A stretch of DNA of 64,000 nucleotides from Agapetus fuscipes (GCA_951799405.1 OX637362.1:10030493-10094492), one strand, 5' to 3'; counted from the first letter of the stretch, positions 9,026-20,327 are shown. The notes: a model not told the origin generated them from the sequence alone. Made by a program: numbers and translations.

Positions 9026-9100
9026 TCCTTTCCATGAAACGGGGATGACACTTATTGGTAAAAGCGATACTATTTTACAGTATGGTTGGTGAGTCTTATA
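9026..9100 (-). repeat. R250 remnant
   Basis: Keeps the CCTGAAACAGGGG-like hairpin (here CATGAAACGGGG) and the following ACAGTATGGTTGGT block; otherwise decayed. Confidence 0.55.
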
Positions 9101-9334
9101 ACAGCTCATAACATAAGGAACTGCTTAAATCATTGATATTTGATTGTTAATTATGTTTGATAGTCACAGTGATAATTCGTCAAGTAGGTATACTTCTACA
9201 CTTCGCTGTGGAGATTTTTTATTAAATGGGATTTTCCCTTACTTCCAGGGATTTTTTACACGCCGGGTAAACTTCACGTCACAGTAAAGTGACACGCTTC
9301 TTGGATTATCGTAGATGTCTCACTGACAAGTCGC

Positions 9335-9930
9335 TTCCCCAGTTCTTGTTTGCCGTATAGACCAATTTAGTCAAATATGACCTTTTAATGCAATTATCTT
9401 AGGAATCAAATTCTACACAATATGTGCGAGCTATTCAACATTTTCACATACCATTTTCTGTGTTCGAAATTTTATTTCAGTTCTCGAGTGCCGTATATCC
9501 ACTAATTGCTGGAGGCGCATGCGTCATTGCGTCATCTACAATTGTAAGCCAATCACAGATGCACGTGGGCATGACGTCACACCGACACATTGTCGTATGT
9601 TATATGTATTTTGGCGCTGACGCCAAACAAGCACTAAAATATTGTCACGAGCGTCCGGTCAAAGCCCAAAATTTTGCCGTATCTCCACTTGACGTAATTT
9701 TCGTTGCGCATCTTTGGCGTATATCCATTTAAAATGCTTTTTTTTAGTATTAAACGTAAAATTATCTTGATTTATATGGACTTTTATAATGCCAGACTTA
9801 CGGTACTTTCGGTAAAATAGATAATTGAATTACGATTTTGTCAATCACAATAACAAAACACAAAAACATTGCTCGTCAAAAAATTGCTTAATGGTCTATA
9901 CGGCAAACAAGAACTAAGACAGCGAAGTGA
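9335..9930 (+). mobile_element. MITE-2, long copy
   Basis: The ends carry an inverted repeat with CTTGTTTGCCGTATAGACCA at about 9355 and its reverse complement near 9890-9910. The interior repeats near-copies of CCGTATA-T-CCA several times and holds an unrelated, more GC-rich core (9490-9730). It is related to the copy at 46945. Confidence 0.6.
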
Positions 9931-10325
9931 TGCCAACTCAGGATGACGGCTGACACCACTAAGCAGTTGATAAAAAAACCTGCAGCTAAACCAAAGCACA
10001 ATCCATGATCATGGAAACCATATTTTATTGTTGTATGAAAAGTCATTTTAATGTTTGAGGGTCTGTGAATTGACATTATAAAGAATCAATTTATATTAAG
10101 AATGTAAAAATAAAACATATTTTTTCGAGCGCTTTCAAATGACGCTAGATAAAATAAATCATTGGTAAAATTTGCATGCAGCATGTGTAATCGCGAACTT
10201 GCTTGTGGGAATACATTAAACCTGAACCTTTAATGACAATAAATCTTAACAATTACGATTAAAGATAATAGAAAACCATGTAATACAAAGGTATAGATGC
10301 CGCAAAATATGAATAGGTACCTTAT
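9931..10325. other. No gene seen
   Basis: AT-rich. A CGAGCGCTTTCAAATGACG patch near 10126 resembles the outer arm of the palindromic elements. Confidence 0.4.
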
Positions 10326-10711
10326 TATTAAGATTTAGCTTGGAATCTTTTAATCAAACTACAATTTATTTATGTTCCAAGATTTGCCTTACACATTGTC
10401 GGCTTACAATGTATTGATAACTTTTTCTAGCTCTAAGCTAATCAACTTCACGGCTCAATGTTTCAATCGACTCTGCCCTCTGTACGATTGCGGCTCGTTT
10501 ATAAAGGTACGAAAGGGACGATTCTTGTTTGTCCTAGATTATTCTACAGTGAATTGTACCAGACACCTCTGTATTTTTCAATATTATTCCAGTTACGCAT
10601 ACTAGCAAACTACGTGCCAAGGTACATGCACACGCACACACTCACAGTAGACTATGCTAGAGGCGGACACACTCACACAAGCAAGCCCCACGAACTCATA
10701 CGTTAGAAACA
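10326..10711 (-). repeat. Solo LTR-X copy 1, TTAT target duplication
   Basis: Aligns along its length with the copies at 28796 and 37499. The flanks TTAT (10322-10325) and TTAT (10712-10715) match. The terminal TG is mutated to TA. Confidence 0.7.
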
Positions 10712-10764
10712 TTATCAACAAGAAAATAGCTTTGTCTAGAAAAAAGTTTATTTAATTTTAAAGA

Positions 10765-10846
10765 TCATGTACCAAAGGTCCATCCAGCCTTACAGCAACT
10801 GGGTCTTGCATGGAAATTGGCGCTTTGTAGCGACGACTATCAAGCT
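10765..10846 (+). repeat. SINE-A internal fragment
   Basis: Holds the body block running from CCAAAGGTCCATCCAGCC to GCGACGAC. It joins the SINE-B head directly. Confidence 0.6.
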
Positions 10847-10847
10847 C

Positions 10848-11117
10848 GTAAAAGGTCGATAGCTCAATTGGTAGAATGCATTCAATCCATGCCGAGAGCA
10901 AGGGTTCGATCTCAAGGTTTACACAGCCTTCATAATTTATGAGAACGAGCTCCCCGGGAGCTGGGAAACCCCCACTTAAGCTGAAAGTGGTTGATGTGAG
11001 GCCGGCCCCTTTACCTGTACAAATAAATAGGTCACGAATCGCCACATGCGACCCCTTCGGGGATAACGCAGGCAAGAAGTTACTCTATCTGTGTATCTTA
11101 GCTGCTTAGTTGCGTGT
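10848..11117 (+). repeat. SINE-B, tRNA-derived
   Basis: A-box TAGCTCAATTGGTAGAAT and B-box GGTTCGATCTC in the head, then the SINE-B body with GGCCGGCCCC and a short TTGCG-type end. Confidence 0.75.
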
Positions 11118-11467
11118 AGAACTTTTAATTTAATTTTTTGAAATAGATTTATTTTATTAAATAGATAGCACTGTTACATTATGAACGTAGCTCTTTTTCA
11201 GTAAACTGAGATCTTTTCTCATCTCCTTTCGTCTTTTTTCTGCGATTGTGAGTGGCTGAAGGAAGGAGTGGCTTCGGAAGGAAGTCGCTAATTTGTAAAT
11301 TATGATGATGGATGGAGGAAACGGAGTCGCTCAAAGCCTGCCCACATATTAGCGCTGGTAAAAAAAAGAAAATGTACATCTAGCAATCTTGAGTATTAAC
11401 AAACTCTTAGATACTCTTATTGGCTTGATGAAAATATTGTTATGCTTTTAGCGGGTTCTATTTAATT

Positions 11468-11610
11468 AAATGTCGGTGTAATGGCTGTAGGAGTCCAATC
11501 GTTTTTCTTGAATAGCGTATTCGGAACAGAATACGTTGGTTCGAATCACGTCTGGCCCATTCGACCATACTTCGACGCTGGTTCAACAGATGCCATCGGG
11601 AACTGGGTTT
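11468..11610 (+). repeat. SINE-C, 5' part
   Basis: Head with ATGGCTGTAGGAGTCC and B-box GGTTCGAATCACG. A matching body block reappears at 11960-12015, so LINE sequence (11610-11960) appears to have inserted in between. Confidence 0.55.
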
Positions 11611-11875
11611 GGAGAGACCATGTAAAAGAAGTCTGCATACAAAGAAAGTGGGAAAGGAAAAAGAGTATGGAGTGATCAGATTGAGTAGATTGTGAAAGAA
11701 TGGGATATACAAAGTGAGCGTAAAAGAAGAAAATGCATGAAAAAGGTGATGGATATGAATGAATTGAAAGAGGTATGTGAGGATAGGAAAAAATGGAGGC
11801 AGCTCTGCAGAAACTCTGGCCACTCCTAGCGGAATGACGACAGAGTTACAGTTACAGTTACAGCTCAAGACTCAC
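11610..11875 (+). pseudogene. LINE 3' fragment with ACAGTT tail
   Basis: The translation resembles the end of a LINE reverse transcriptase (a WERKKS, EWDIQSERKRR, MKKVMDMNELKEV series). It ends in a (ACAGTT)n tail at 11848-11866. Sister fragments lie at 31500, 39930 and 56515. Confidence 0.6.
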
Positions 11876-11958
11876 CTCTTCGTCCAATCATATGGACAAG
11901 CGTTTTTGTATTGACACACTGTCATAAAAGGCGCTATACAAATTTTGTCTTATTTATT
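11868..11958 (+). pseudogene. CR1/jockey-type LINE 3' end
   Basis: Encodes LKTHLF near its start and then the GGCGCTATACAAAT 3' UTR motif, seen again at 38340. Confidence 0.5.
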
Positions 11959-11959
11959 G

Positions 11960-12015
11960 CATACACGCAAGCTTCTGCTTTTGTATGAAGACAATTGGCC
12001 TGGCAAAATAGGTTG
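11960..12015 (+). repeat. SINE-C, 3' part
   Basis: Matches the body of the 7412 copy (ACAAGCTTC...GAAGACAA, then AAATAGGTTGG). Confidence 0.55.
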
Positions 12016-12584
12016 GGGAATTGCAAACAAAAAACTGCAGTTCATCTATTTTACACAATTTAATATATCCGTTTCAGTACCGACAGAGTTCTTTTGCACA
12101 GTATAGTAGCTACGACGGTTGATTGATATCTGACCCTCCGGAAGATTCTGGCCCCAATTTATTAAGATTATTGAGAACATTCACGAAACATGGAGAACCG
12201 TTACATAACGCCTTTCTAGATTTAACTTTTGTTGCTTGATTGTTTCAAATTGTCTCTCTCTTGTGCAAGTCTCACCTACATTTTTTGTTGTAAAATAAAA
12301 AAAAAACTCTCTTTCTTTTCGCGTCGTAAGAAGCACCTTTTGGACTCGTTTAAAAAAGAAACTGAAAGTAAAACAAAACTCGTACTCGGAGTTGTGCATC
12401 TGAAGGAGATATGCTAATTCACAAACACAAAACTTAAGCAAAACTTTAGTGTGACTGGAGTTCAGGTTAAGTAAATACTCGTGTGTAAATAAAAGTTTCA
12501 ACTTTGAATGTAAGTAAGAAGTAATGCTTGAAAAAAAACAAACACCATTGAATGTAATCTAATCTATATTTTTCAGGGTTCGGT
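12016..12584. other. No gene seen
   Basis: AT-rich, without recognised motifs. Confidence 0.4.
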
Positions 12585-12780
12585 GGTTAACACAGTGAAA
12601 GTCCATTGTATATTAATTAAATAACACACAGTTTTAATTCACTTTTATTTTATTTAAATTATGTCTAACGTTTTCGCCTAAAAATGTTGTCATTGTCCTG
12701 AGGATGCCTTTTTAGGCGAAAACGTTAGACATAATTTAAATAAAATAAAAGTGAATTAAAACTGTGTGTTATTTAATTAA
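12585..12780. repeat. Palindromic element with perfect 72-bp arms
   Basis: 12613-12684 and 12709-12780 are exact reverse complements, separated by a 24-bp loop. One side continues into GGTGGTTAACACAGTG (from about 12585), an end shared with the element at 61025. The right arm holds the hammerhead-like core CTGAGGATGCC...GGCGAAAACG. Confidence 0.85.
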
Positions 12781-12820
12781 TAATAATAATCTAATCTAAG
12801 TTGCAAAGATATAAACGATC

Positions 12821-13080
12821 GGTCCGTAGTCTAGTGGTTAACACTTTCGACTTGTAAATGGAAGGTTGTGGGTTCAAATCCTGGTGGAGCACAAAAAATA
12901 TACCATTTATATTTGTAAATGCGCTCTTCGCTGGTCGAAAAATTCATATTGCTTTACCAAAGATCGGTCACTAAAGATCCACGCAGTCTTACAGCAATTG
13001 GTTCTCTTGCTTGGGTATTGGCGCTTTGAAGCGACGACCAAGCTCGTAAACAACACCTTTGAGGCATTACAACAAGTGTC
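12821..13080 (+). repeat. SINE-A, tRNA-derived
   Basis: A-box TAGTCTAGTGG at 12828-12838 and B-box GGTTCAAATCC at 12871-12881. The body runs to GCGACGACCAAGCTCG. No 5S block precedes it. Confidence 0.8.
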
Positions 13081-13529
13081 ATAGACCCCTAGAGTCTCTT
13101 AAATGTATGGCGTCTCCGAAACAGATTTCTTATAAAAAAAGTCTTTCTTTCGATAGTCATATCTCAATTCCTAGACTATCACGTTTGATTCTACATGATA
13201 TATTCAGCTCTGTTGCCGGGAAGTTCAGTTCAGCTCTGCGCATAATACACTGCAACTTTGTATTCATTTAGCGATAACTCGCATAAATCACTCACGTGAC
13301 ACATTTGTGCCCAGAGCGCAGGAACGATTGCATTGCGAGGTTTCTAGATAGCATGAAAAATGAATGAAATACAAGAAAATGCTGTGTGTCCTGTACAATA
13401 AATCTGATTATTATTTGAAAATTGTGTTAAATAAAAATGACGGTAGATCTGCAATGTAGGCAGGGAAGCCATTTCAATGATAATTTTGATTGTCAAATTT
13501 TATTATGACGCTGACTACATTTGCTGCAA
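13081..13529. other. No gene seen
   Basis: AT-rich; nothing recognised. Confidence 0.4.
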
Positions 13530-13700
13530 AAATTGCTTCACTTTACTAATATCACCCTTGTACAGGAAAATAGAACGAAAAATGCATCGTACATTTTTTT
13601 AAGGATTAGGTAGTACTTGTGAATTACACACACATACACACATGTAAAAGCACAAACTCGTAGGTGTCTGCTTGTGGGCATACATGAAATATTTAGCTTA
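13530..13700 (+). repeat. Decayed R250
   Basis: TTCACTTTACTAATATCACC and GTGTCTGCTTGTGGGCAT blocks are kept in the right order. Confidence 0.5.
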
Positions 13701-13705
13701 AGTAT

Positions 13706-13860
13706 TATTTAAAAATTCAATAGGATAAAAACAGAGTTTTAATTCACTTTTTTTATTTTTTTGCTCAAACATTTTCGCCTAATAAGGCATCTTCAGGAGC
13801 AGAAAAAAAAGTGCATATCAACTCTGTTTTTATCCAATTGAATTTTTAAATAATACAAAT
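13706..13860. repeat. Palindromic element
   Basis: Inverted arms of about 30 bp (from 13706 and to about 13855) around a minus-strand CTGAAGATGCC...GGCGAAAATG hairpin. Confidence 0.65.
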
Positions 13861-13986
13861 GGACTTTTGTTGTGTAAATAAATTTACACTTAAAAATATA
13901 ATTTATCTTTAGTGTTTATATATCTTTGCAACTGAGATTTTAGTTAGATAAAAATATGGAAACACATACAATCGCATTCTCTTTCT

Positions 13987-14235
13987 CTTCCTTGACTTAA
14001 AGGTTGGTATCCTTCTGACCACCCATGCTGTAAAAGATGGTTCACTTTTCCGATGTCACCCCTGTTTCAGGGAAGGACTGCAAGAGTTGCAGGATGCCTG
14101 TCCATTTGAGATTTGGTTTTTTATGACGTAAGTTCACATGCGGCATGTGCAAGCGCGAACTTGTACGTGTCTGCTTGTTAGAATGCATATAATGTGAATC
14201 CTCAATGTTACATATCTTTGCAACTTAGATAATAT
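13987..14235 (+). repeat. R250, full length
   Basis: All blocks present from TTCCTTGACTTAAAGG to TTTGCAACTTAGAT. The palindrome CACATGCGGCATGTG is intact. Confidence 0.85.
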
Positions 14236-14668
14236 CTTGGTTTTCATGCATTTATCTAATTTTGTAACAAATCCTATATTGCCGCTTTTGGTGTTATTTG
14301 TCTCATATTTAAGATTAATATTTTATACAGCCAGGACGTGTGAGCCAGTTTCACCGGGCACGGAGTCGTAACATTCTGAATTCCCCCGGAACTTGACACC
14401 CCTCTGACTCGTGCGATTTAAGATGTTCAAGCTTGTATGGCCGGACTAGGGGGCTGTATGAAGTGCACTCTCTGGGGAATTCTTATGAATGTAGCCGTGA
14501 AATAAACCAAATAATAATTCAAATTTCCCAACATTTAAATAATTATAAAACCCTAAATTAGTTGACCGATGAAAGGATTATTTTCCAAGGTTTAACGATT
14601 TCACAATACAAAATTATAGATAAACTTTTGAAATATTTCTTTATTATGTAATTGTGAATTGTAGTGTG
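14236..14668. other. No gene seen
   Basis: A GC-richer block (14335-14480) ending near AATAAACC could be an unrecognised transcript end or TE fragment. Confidence 0.35.
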
Positions 14669-14895
14669 ATCTAATCTAATCTAAGTTGCAAAGATATATT
14701 ACATTGGAGATTTACATTATACGCATTCTCACAAGAAGACACGCACAAATTCGCGCTTGCACATGCCGCATGTGAACCTACAACATAAAAACTCAAATAT
14801 CAAATGGACATACACCCTGCAACTCTTGCCGTCCTTCCCTGAAACAGGGGGGACGTTGGCAAAGTGAACCATTTTTACAGCATGGTGATAGTTAT
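14669..14895 (-). repeat. R250, near full length
   Basis: Starts at a TCTAATCTAATCTAAG tail; the 5' end of the unit has diverged. Confidence 0.85.
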
Positions 14896-15041
14896 CAAAA
14901 ACACTATTTTAAAATAATTTACCCATAGATATACAAAGGAAGATTAAAATCAAAATTGATGGTTGATAGAGCATGCTTTCCGAAATGAACTAAGCACAAA
15001 TTTGCAATTGAAATTATTGTTTTGGTGAGCAAACGTTACTA

Positions 15042-15262
15042 AAAAATTGATTATTTTTCAATAAAAAATAAAAAAATAAAATAAATTAAAAACTTTGTTT
15101 TATTACATTTTTATTGTTTTTGAGTATGTTACAAATATTTTCGGAATTACTTCCATCTTCGGGTAACTAACAATTCATACTCAAAAACAATAAAAGTGGA
15201 ATAAAACAAAGTTTTTAATTTTTTTAATTTTTTTTTTTTTATTGAAAAACAATCAATTTTTT
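15042..15262. repeat. Palindromic element
   Basis: Inverted arms at about 15042-15128 and 15174-15262 (CTCAAAAACAATAAAAGTGG and its complement), with a short loop holding a decayed hairpin of the same class. Confidence 0.75.
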
Positions 15263-16330
15263 AAAATGAATTTCCACAGTGTTTCACAAAAATCTTTTCA
15301 AACGTTACTCTTGTATGGGGCTATAATTGCCGTTCATAACTCTTATTATATGAATAACTTTCAAAATTAAATGGTCTATGTTTTATGTGTGAATTTCATT
15401 ATGTCGTTAATATTACTGTTGACTACTTGAAATCGAATTAATATTGGTCGACTTTTATCATGAAATCCTTAAATTTTCAATTGCTCACCATTCATAAATT
15501 GCACAAAAAAATGTGGAATGTTTTTAAAAAAAAATCTCTAGTCATTTGTACAAATATTCATATAAGTAAATATGTGTCTCAAAAAATACGGAAATTATTT
15601 ACGTTTTTTTCCTTACGCTTAAGGAATGTTGCAAAACTTATCAGCATTTTTATAAACCCCAAGGCTGGCTTCACACGGTCACTGGGGACCTGTCTACGGC
15701 GTAGAGGCGTAGAACTTAAAGAATACGTGAAGAAAATTTTACAAGCTCCTCATGTACCTATAAAACGTTTTAACTCAACAATAACGTTTTTAAAAACATA
15801 TTGTCAAATTAAAACGCTCACTTGTGGCGCTGTTTTATTATTTAAAGATGCTCTTGTTTCAGCTATTATAAAGTTTGATCGGTAATATTTGTACTTGGTT
15901 TAGAAGTATCACTGAGCGTTTTTAATGGAAGGAAGAAAGAGCCAAGCACGTAAAGATCTGAAATATGAACTAGTTCTTTTTAATGCAGTTCTTTTTTTAT
16001 GATCTTGCAATGTATCTACTTGGGAGTTTGTGGCAAATCATTGTGTTTTTTAAAAGAATAAAAAACTAGAAAAATAATTACAGTCTTCTTGTTGTTTTAA
16101 AAACTTATATAGTTTTAAAAGCATTTTGTTCTCCTTAATTAAAAGAATTTGCCTCTTCAGTGAAGATTGCCGATTATTTTAACAATTTTTGCCATTGATT
16201 CTGCTAAACTAAAAAGAGATCTGTGCTTCTGTCAAACCACTGTCTCATTCTCTAATCAAGATTCTTTCGACTTGAAGCCAAGCGTTCCTCAATTCTTACC
16301 TGTATGATGATGTTTGGGAGCAAATATTTC
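15263..16330. other. No firm gene; one unplaced 141-codon frame
   Basis: A plus-strand frame at 15460-15885 starts with ATG but is Lys/Ile/Phe-rich, as expected of AT-rich sequence, and matches nothing I recognise. It contains the palindrome TCTACGGCGTAGA at 15693-15705. I treat it as probably non-coding. Confidence 0.35.
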
Positions 16331-16369
16331 TCATTTCTCATTTTAATATCAGAAAACACTAATGTTAGT

Positions 16370-16480
16370 TTTTTTAATGACAAGACTTTCGTCATTTTCA
16401 AGAGGGCACCTCAGTGTCTTCGTAAGCAAGTCAAAAGTTCTCGACGTGAAATAAATACTTAATTTGTGAAAATAAAACTT
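16370..16480 (-). repeat. End of palindromic-element family
   Basis: CTTTCGTCATTTTCAAGAGG and GTGAAATAAATACTTAATTT match the reverse complement of sequence at 42050-42125. Confidence 0.5.
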
Positions 16481-16659
16481 TATTTTAATTTTTATAATTA
16501 CTCATACTTAGAACATTTGAGTAAACACTCACACAATCTCAAACAAATACAAATACCATTATTGAAGTACCTACATCTACAGACTGTACAGACTCACACA
16601 TACACAACTTACACCAACTCACACAGACACACAATTACACATTCGCAGTAATACAAAAT

Positions 16660-16730
16660 AAAACGCAGAGGAATTTTAAGGTGTGAATCACATAAAAACA
16701 GCGGTCGCCAATTAAATCATCCAAAATTTC
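16660..16730 (+). repeat. SINE-A 3' fragment
   Basis: Only the GTGTGAATCACA...AGCGGTCGCC terminal block is present. Confidence 0.6.
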
Positions 16731-16859
16731 AAAACTTTAATTTTAACAAATTTATATTTCATTTGAAACGTGTAAAGAATGTGTATTATGGCATTGCACA
16801 AAACAATTTTTCAAGAGTCAATGCGGTGCAATGCAAGAAAAAAATGTAATTTGTTGAGC

Positions 16860-17100
16860 ATGTTCCTTGAATAATAGGTTGGTATGCGGCTGACAACCCA
16901 TTCCGTAGAAAATAGTTCACTTTGCCAAAGTCACCTATGTTCCAGAGAAGGTCGTCAAAAGTTGCAGGGTGTATGCTCATTTGAGATTTGGGTTTTTATA
17001 TTGGAAGTCCACATGCGGCATGATTAAGCGCGAACTCATACGTGTCTGCTTGTAAAAATGCGAATCTCTTATGTAACATATATTTACAACTTAGATTAGA
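16860..17100 (+). repeat. R250, full length
   Basis: Palindrome slightly decayed (CACATGCGGCATGAT). Confidence 0.8.
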
Positions 17101-17459
17101 CCGTGCTATTGCTTCATTTGGATGGAAAGACAAAAAAAACTCACCGCGTTTCAGATCCTTTGTTCAATCAGTATGGCAAAGTCTCCAATTGCTAGAAGAT
17201 TACATGACGCCAGAGGTTTCTCCACAAAATACGACTTGCAATGAAGATCACTAATCAGTGGAATCGATTATTAATTGAACAATACTTAGAGTAGGAATTA
17301 AACCACCTTACGATGCAGGCGGAATGTTTACGAGATCAGTTATTGACTATTAATTATACTCAATGCAAGTAGAAAGTATTTTTTTAAATGTTTAAGGGTT
17401 TGTGTATCGATATTGTTAAGATTCATTTTAATTTAATAATGTAAAAATAACACATAGTG

Positions 17460-17504
17460 TTAGCTGATTTAATTTCTCGAGCGCTTTCGATGTTATCACA
17501 TCAT
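17460..17504. repeat. End of palindromic-element family
   Basis: CGAGCGCTTTCGATGTTATC; a related GATGTTATAACATTGAAAGC piece lies at 18081-18105 in inverted orientation. Confidence 0.45.
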
Positions 17505-17742
17505 TATCTAAATCTACGCTGCGAAGATATATATCATTTTAGATTCATATTAAACGCATTCCAACAAGCAGACATGTCTAAGTTCGCGCATGCCGCATGT
17601 GGATCTACAATATAAATACCCAATCTCAAATGAATATAAGCCCTGCAACTCTTACTTACCTTCCCTGAAACACGGGTGACATTGACAAAGTGAACCATTT
17701 TTAATAGTTTGGGTTGTCAGTCTCATACAAACCTATAATAAA
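17505..17742 (-). repeat. R250
   Basis: Full-length copy with an imperfect hairpin (CCTGAAACACGGG). Confidence 0.8.
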
Positions 17743-17744
17743 AT

Positions 17745-18043
17745 AATAATAAATTAGGCAGATTTATTTAGTGAGCGCTGTTTTTGTGTGTATCACACCT
17801 CAAGAGCCCTCTGCTAGCTTGGTCGTCGCTGTAGCAAGCGCCAATTCTCAAGCAAGACCCAGTTGTTGTAAGGCTGGATGGACCTTTTGATGACCGGTCT
17901 TTGGTAAAGGTTTATGAATTTTTCAACCCAGCGAAGAGCAAATTTGAAAATATAAATTATATTTTTTTGTGCTCCGCTAGGATTCGAACCCACAACCTTC
18001 CAGTTACGAGTCCGAAAAGTGTTATCACTGAACTACGGACCGG
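17745..18043 (-). repeat. SINE-A, full length
   Basis: Head at the right end (GACCGGTCCGTAGTTCAGTG on the minus strand), B-box GGTTCGAATCC, and body to GGTGTGATACACAC. It starts directly beside R250. Confidence 0.8.
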
Positions 18044-18105
18044 TCTTATTAGTCTTATTATCAAGACAACAATTCAATAATGATGTTATAACATTGAAAG
18101 CGATC

Positions 18106-18706
18106 GAGGAAATAAATAAACTCGCGAAGAAAATTTTTGTATTTTATTTTTACATTATTAATTTTTAAAAAATGTTTTCTAACTTTAAAATCGTTTTATT
18201 TTTAAAACCAAGAAAAAAGTGTATTCACAAAAAAACACTTCTGCGGTAATGTATAATTTTGTTGATAAAAAGCACCATTCGGGGGGTGCGATTCTTTTTG
18301 TTGTTATAAAGAGACCTCAGATGGCAGAGGGGCCAAAGAAATAAAAAACTCTACCCTCTTCTCCGGCCGGTTGTGATGCCGAAAATGTATTACATTTTGT
18401 CAAGTTGGCAACTTTGTAAGAGGATGGACTTGCTGCTGTGGGTGGAGGGATTGATTTATTCTGGTTGCGAAGGGCAAGTGGCCCAGAGATCATCCTGGGA
18501 TTTGAGCCCCTAATCCTTAAATTACTTTGTGGACAGCCAAAAAAAGTCCACCTATATTTGTGTGTGTTTTACATGTGAAAAAATCACACACATATGTATA
18601 TGAACAGGTATTGACTTTGTATAATATATCGTTGAGAATCCTAACCGTCAAGACAACAAGTACAAAATTTAGTTATTTAAGTTGCGGATATCTATAATAT
18701 ATAATG
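18106..18706. other. No gene seen
   Basis: Mixed composition with a GC-richer part near 18340-18510; nothing recognised. Confidence 0.4.
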
Positions 18707-18942
18707 CATAATCCAAGTTGCAAGGATATATTCATTCAAAGCTCTCAGATGTATGCCCACAAACAAACACGTGTAGTTCTCGCTTACAAATGCTGATTGT
18801 GTACTTACAAATAAAATCCAAACCTCAAATGAACATAAGCCCTGCAACTCTTGCCGACATTCCCTGAAACAGGGGTGACATAGGCAAAGTGAACCATTTT
18901 TACAGTATGGGTGGTCAGCCTCATACCAACATATAATTATGA
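18707..18942 (-). repeat. R250, variant B
   Basis: The second half differs from the main form (CATTCAAAGCTCTCAGATG and GCTGATTGTGTACTTAC) and the long palindrome is missing. Confidence 0.8.
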
Positions 18943-18949
18943 TTATTAT

Positions 18950-19130
18950 TCTTCGTTTAGTACCAATTCTATCAAAGATTGGCGATCATCGTGGGTATTT
19001 TCACCTTGGAGACAGCGGCTCGCAATAGGGACTTGGTGCTTTTGCGGCGTACCTGAAATTTTCTCCCCTCAATCTTACTCTGTATGATAAAATGAAGACC
19101 GTGGCATTTCTCATAACGTATTCTCACTCA
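18950..19130 (-). pseudogene. RTE-type LINE 3' fragment
   Basis: Colinear with the 3' part of the copy at 22465 (GGCGATCATC...GCGGCTCG...AATAGGGACTTGGTGCTT). Confidence 0.6.
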
Positions 19131-19135
19131 TCATT

Positions 19136-19362
19136 CCTTGACTTATAGGTTGGTATGAGGCTGACAATCCTTACTGTTGAAAATGGCTTACTTTACCAAT
19201 GTCACCCCTGTTTCAGGGAAGGTCGGCAAAAGTTGCAGGTTTTATGTTAATTTGAGGCTTGGATTTTCATTTTGTATAAGCGCGAAAATACACGTGTCGT
19301 TTGATGGCATGCATTTTATATGAATTTCAAATGTAACAATATATTTGCAACTTGGATTATTA
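19136..19362 (+). repeat. R250
   Basis: Complete at both ends, with an internal deletion across the palindrome. Confidence 0.75.
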
Positions 19363-19519
19363 TACATGCCTCGCTTTAAATTCACATCTCTAAAAATCCA
19401 CACCTTCAATACCGCTGCACAGAAGAGCGATATTGTGCTTCTGTCGAATCACATTTTATTTTAGGTTTACAATAAACATTGAAATGGGATCTCATTACTG
19501 ACAATGTTGGTGGGTTTCA

Positions 19520-19580
19520 AACTTTAACCCTCTGATATTGAACGCAAGCGTTCTACCAACTGAGCCTTCAATCGAATCCA
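19520..19580 (-). repeat. SINE-B head fragment
   Basis: Keeps the GCGTTCTACCAACTGAGC A-box region on the plus strand. Confidence 0.5.
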
Positions 19581-20012
19581 TTCTTACAAATAATAAATAT
19601 AAAACATTTGCTAGCTTCAAAGATGGTATGCTTATTGAAACATAATATTTGTATCTAAAAATAATTTATTTTAAAAATTGACTCTTGTAGGGTTGACACA
19701 CTAGCTAGTACGTATTTGGGGTCCAGATTATCTGTAAAACCTAGAACACGTGAGGATTTGCAGACCGCTGATTTGGCGGATTTAAAATCCCGCAAACGCA
19801 CGACATGCGAGTGTATGTATGTATTTATTTGCAAACAAATCTGATATTGCGAAAATAGTAAGCCGCAAATGGAAACGGGGAGTCTGCGAAAAAAAATGTA
19901 TTTCATGTTGAATTCTTAATGGATAGTATTTGTACCCGAAAATAAAATACGTTAGAGGGGAAATTTTCAAAGATTTTCGGTGTATCGTCCGTTTTCGTGA
20001 TGCAAAAAATAC
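19581..20012. other. No gene seen
   Basis: AT-rich; nothing recognised. Confidence 0.4.
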
Positions 20013-20327
20013 TGTGACGTTTTTACTGGGGTTCTCTTTTAATTCAACTGTAATTATTTATTTTAACAGAATTTATTTTACACGGTTTGTATCACAATTT
20101 ACAATAATTGATAATCTCTGCGTATATTGGTCTTCACGGCAAAATGCTTGGAGTGAGTAATCGCTCTCCGCACCATTGCAGTCCCTATATATAAGTTAAA
20201 AAGAGATTTTTCTCGCATATTACAGATCATTCTTTGATTTCTCGCTCACATCAAAACGCCGTTCTATGCACTACCACCATCATACTAGGGCCAGATTGTA
20301 GGTATAGGTACTCCCAAGTTCGTAGCA
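20013..20327 (-). repeat. Solo LTR-X copy 2, ATAC target duplication
   Basis: Flanks ATAC (20009-20012) and ATAC (20328-20331) match. On the minus strand AATAAATAATTACAGTT near the 3' end supplies a poly(A) signal. Confidence 0.8.

Noticed and set aside
15460..15885. 141-codon plus-strand frame as a possible gene
   Set aside because: Composition follows AT-rich DNA, no domain or homologous pattern was recognised, and it lies between repeats; recorded only as unplaced.
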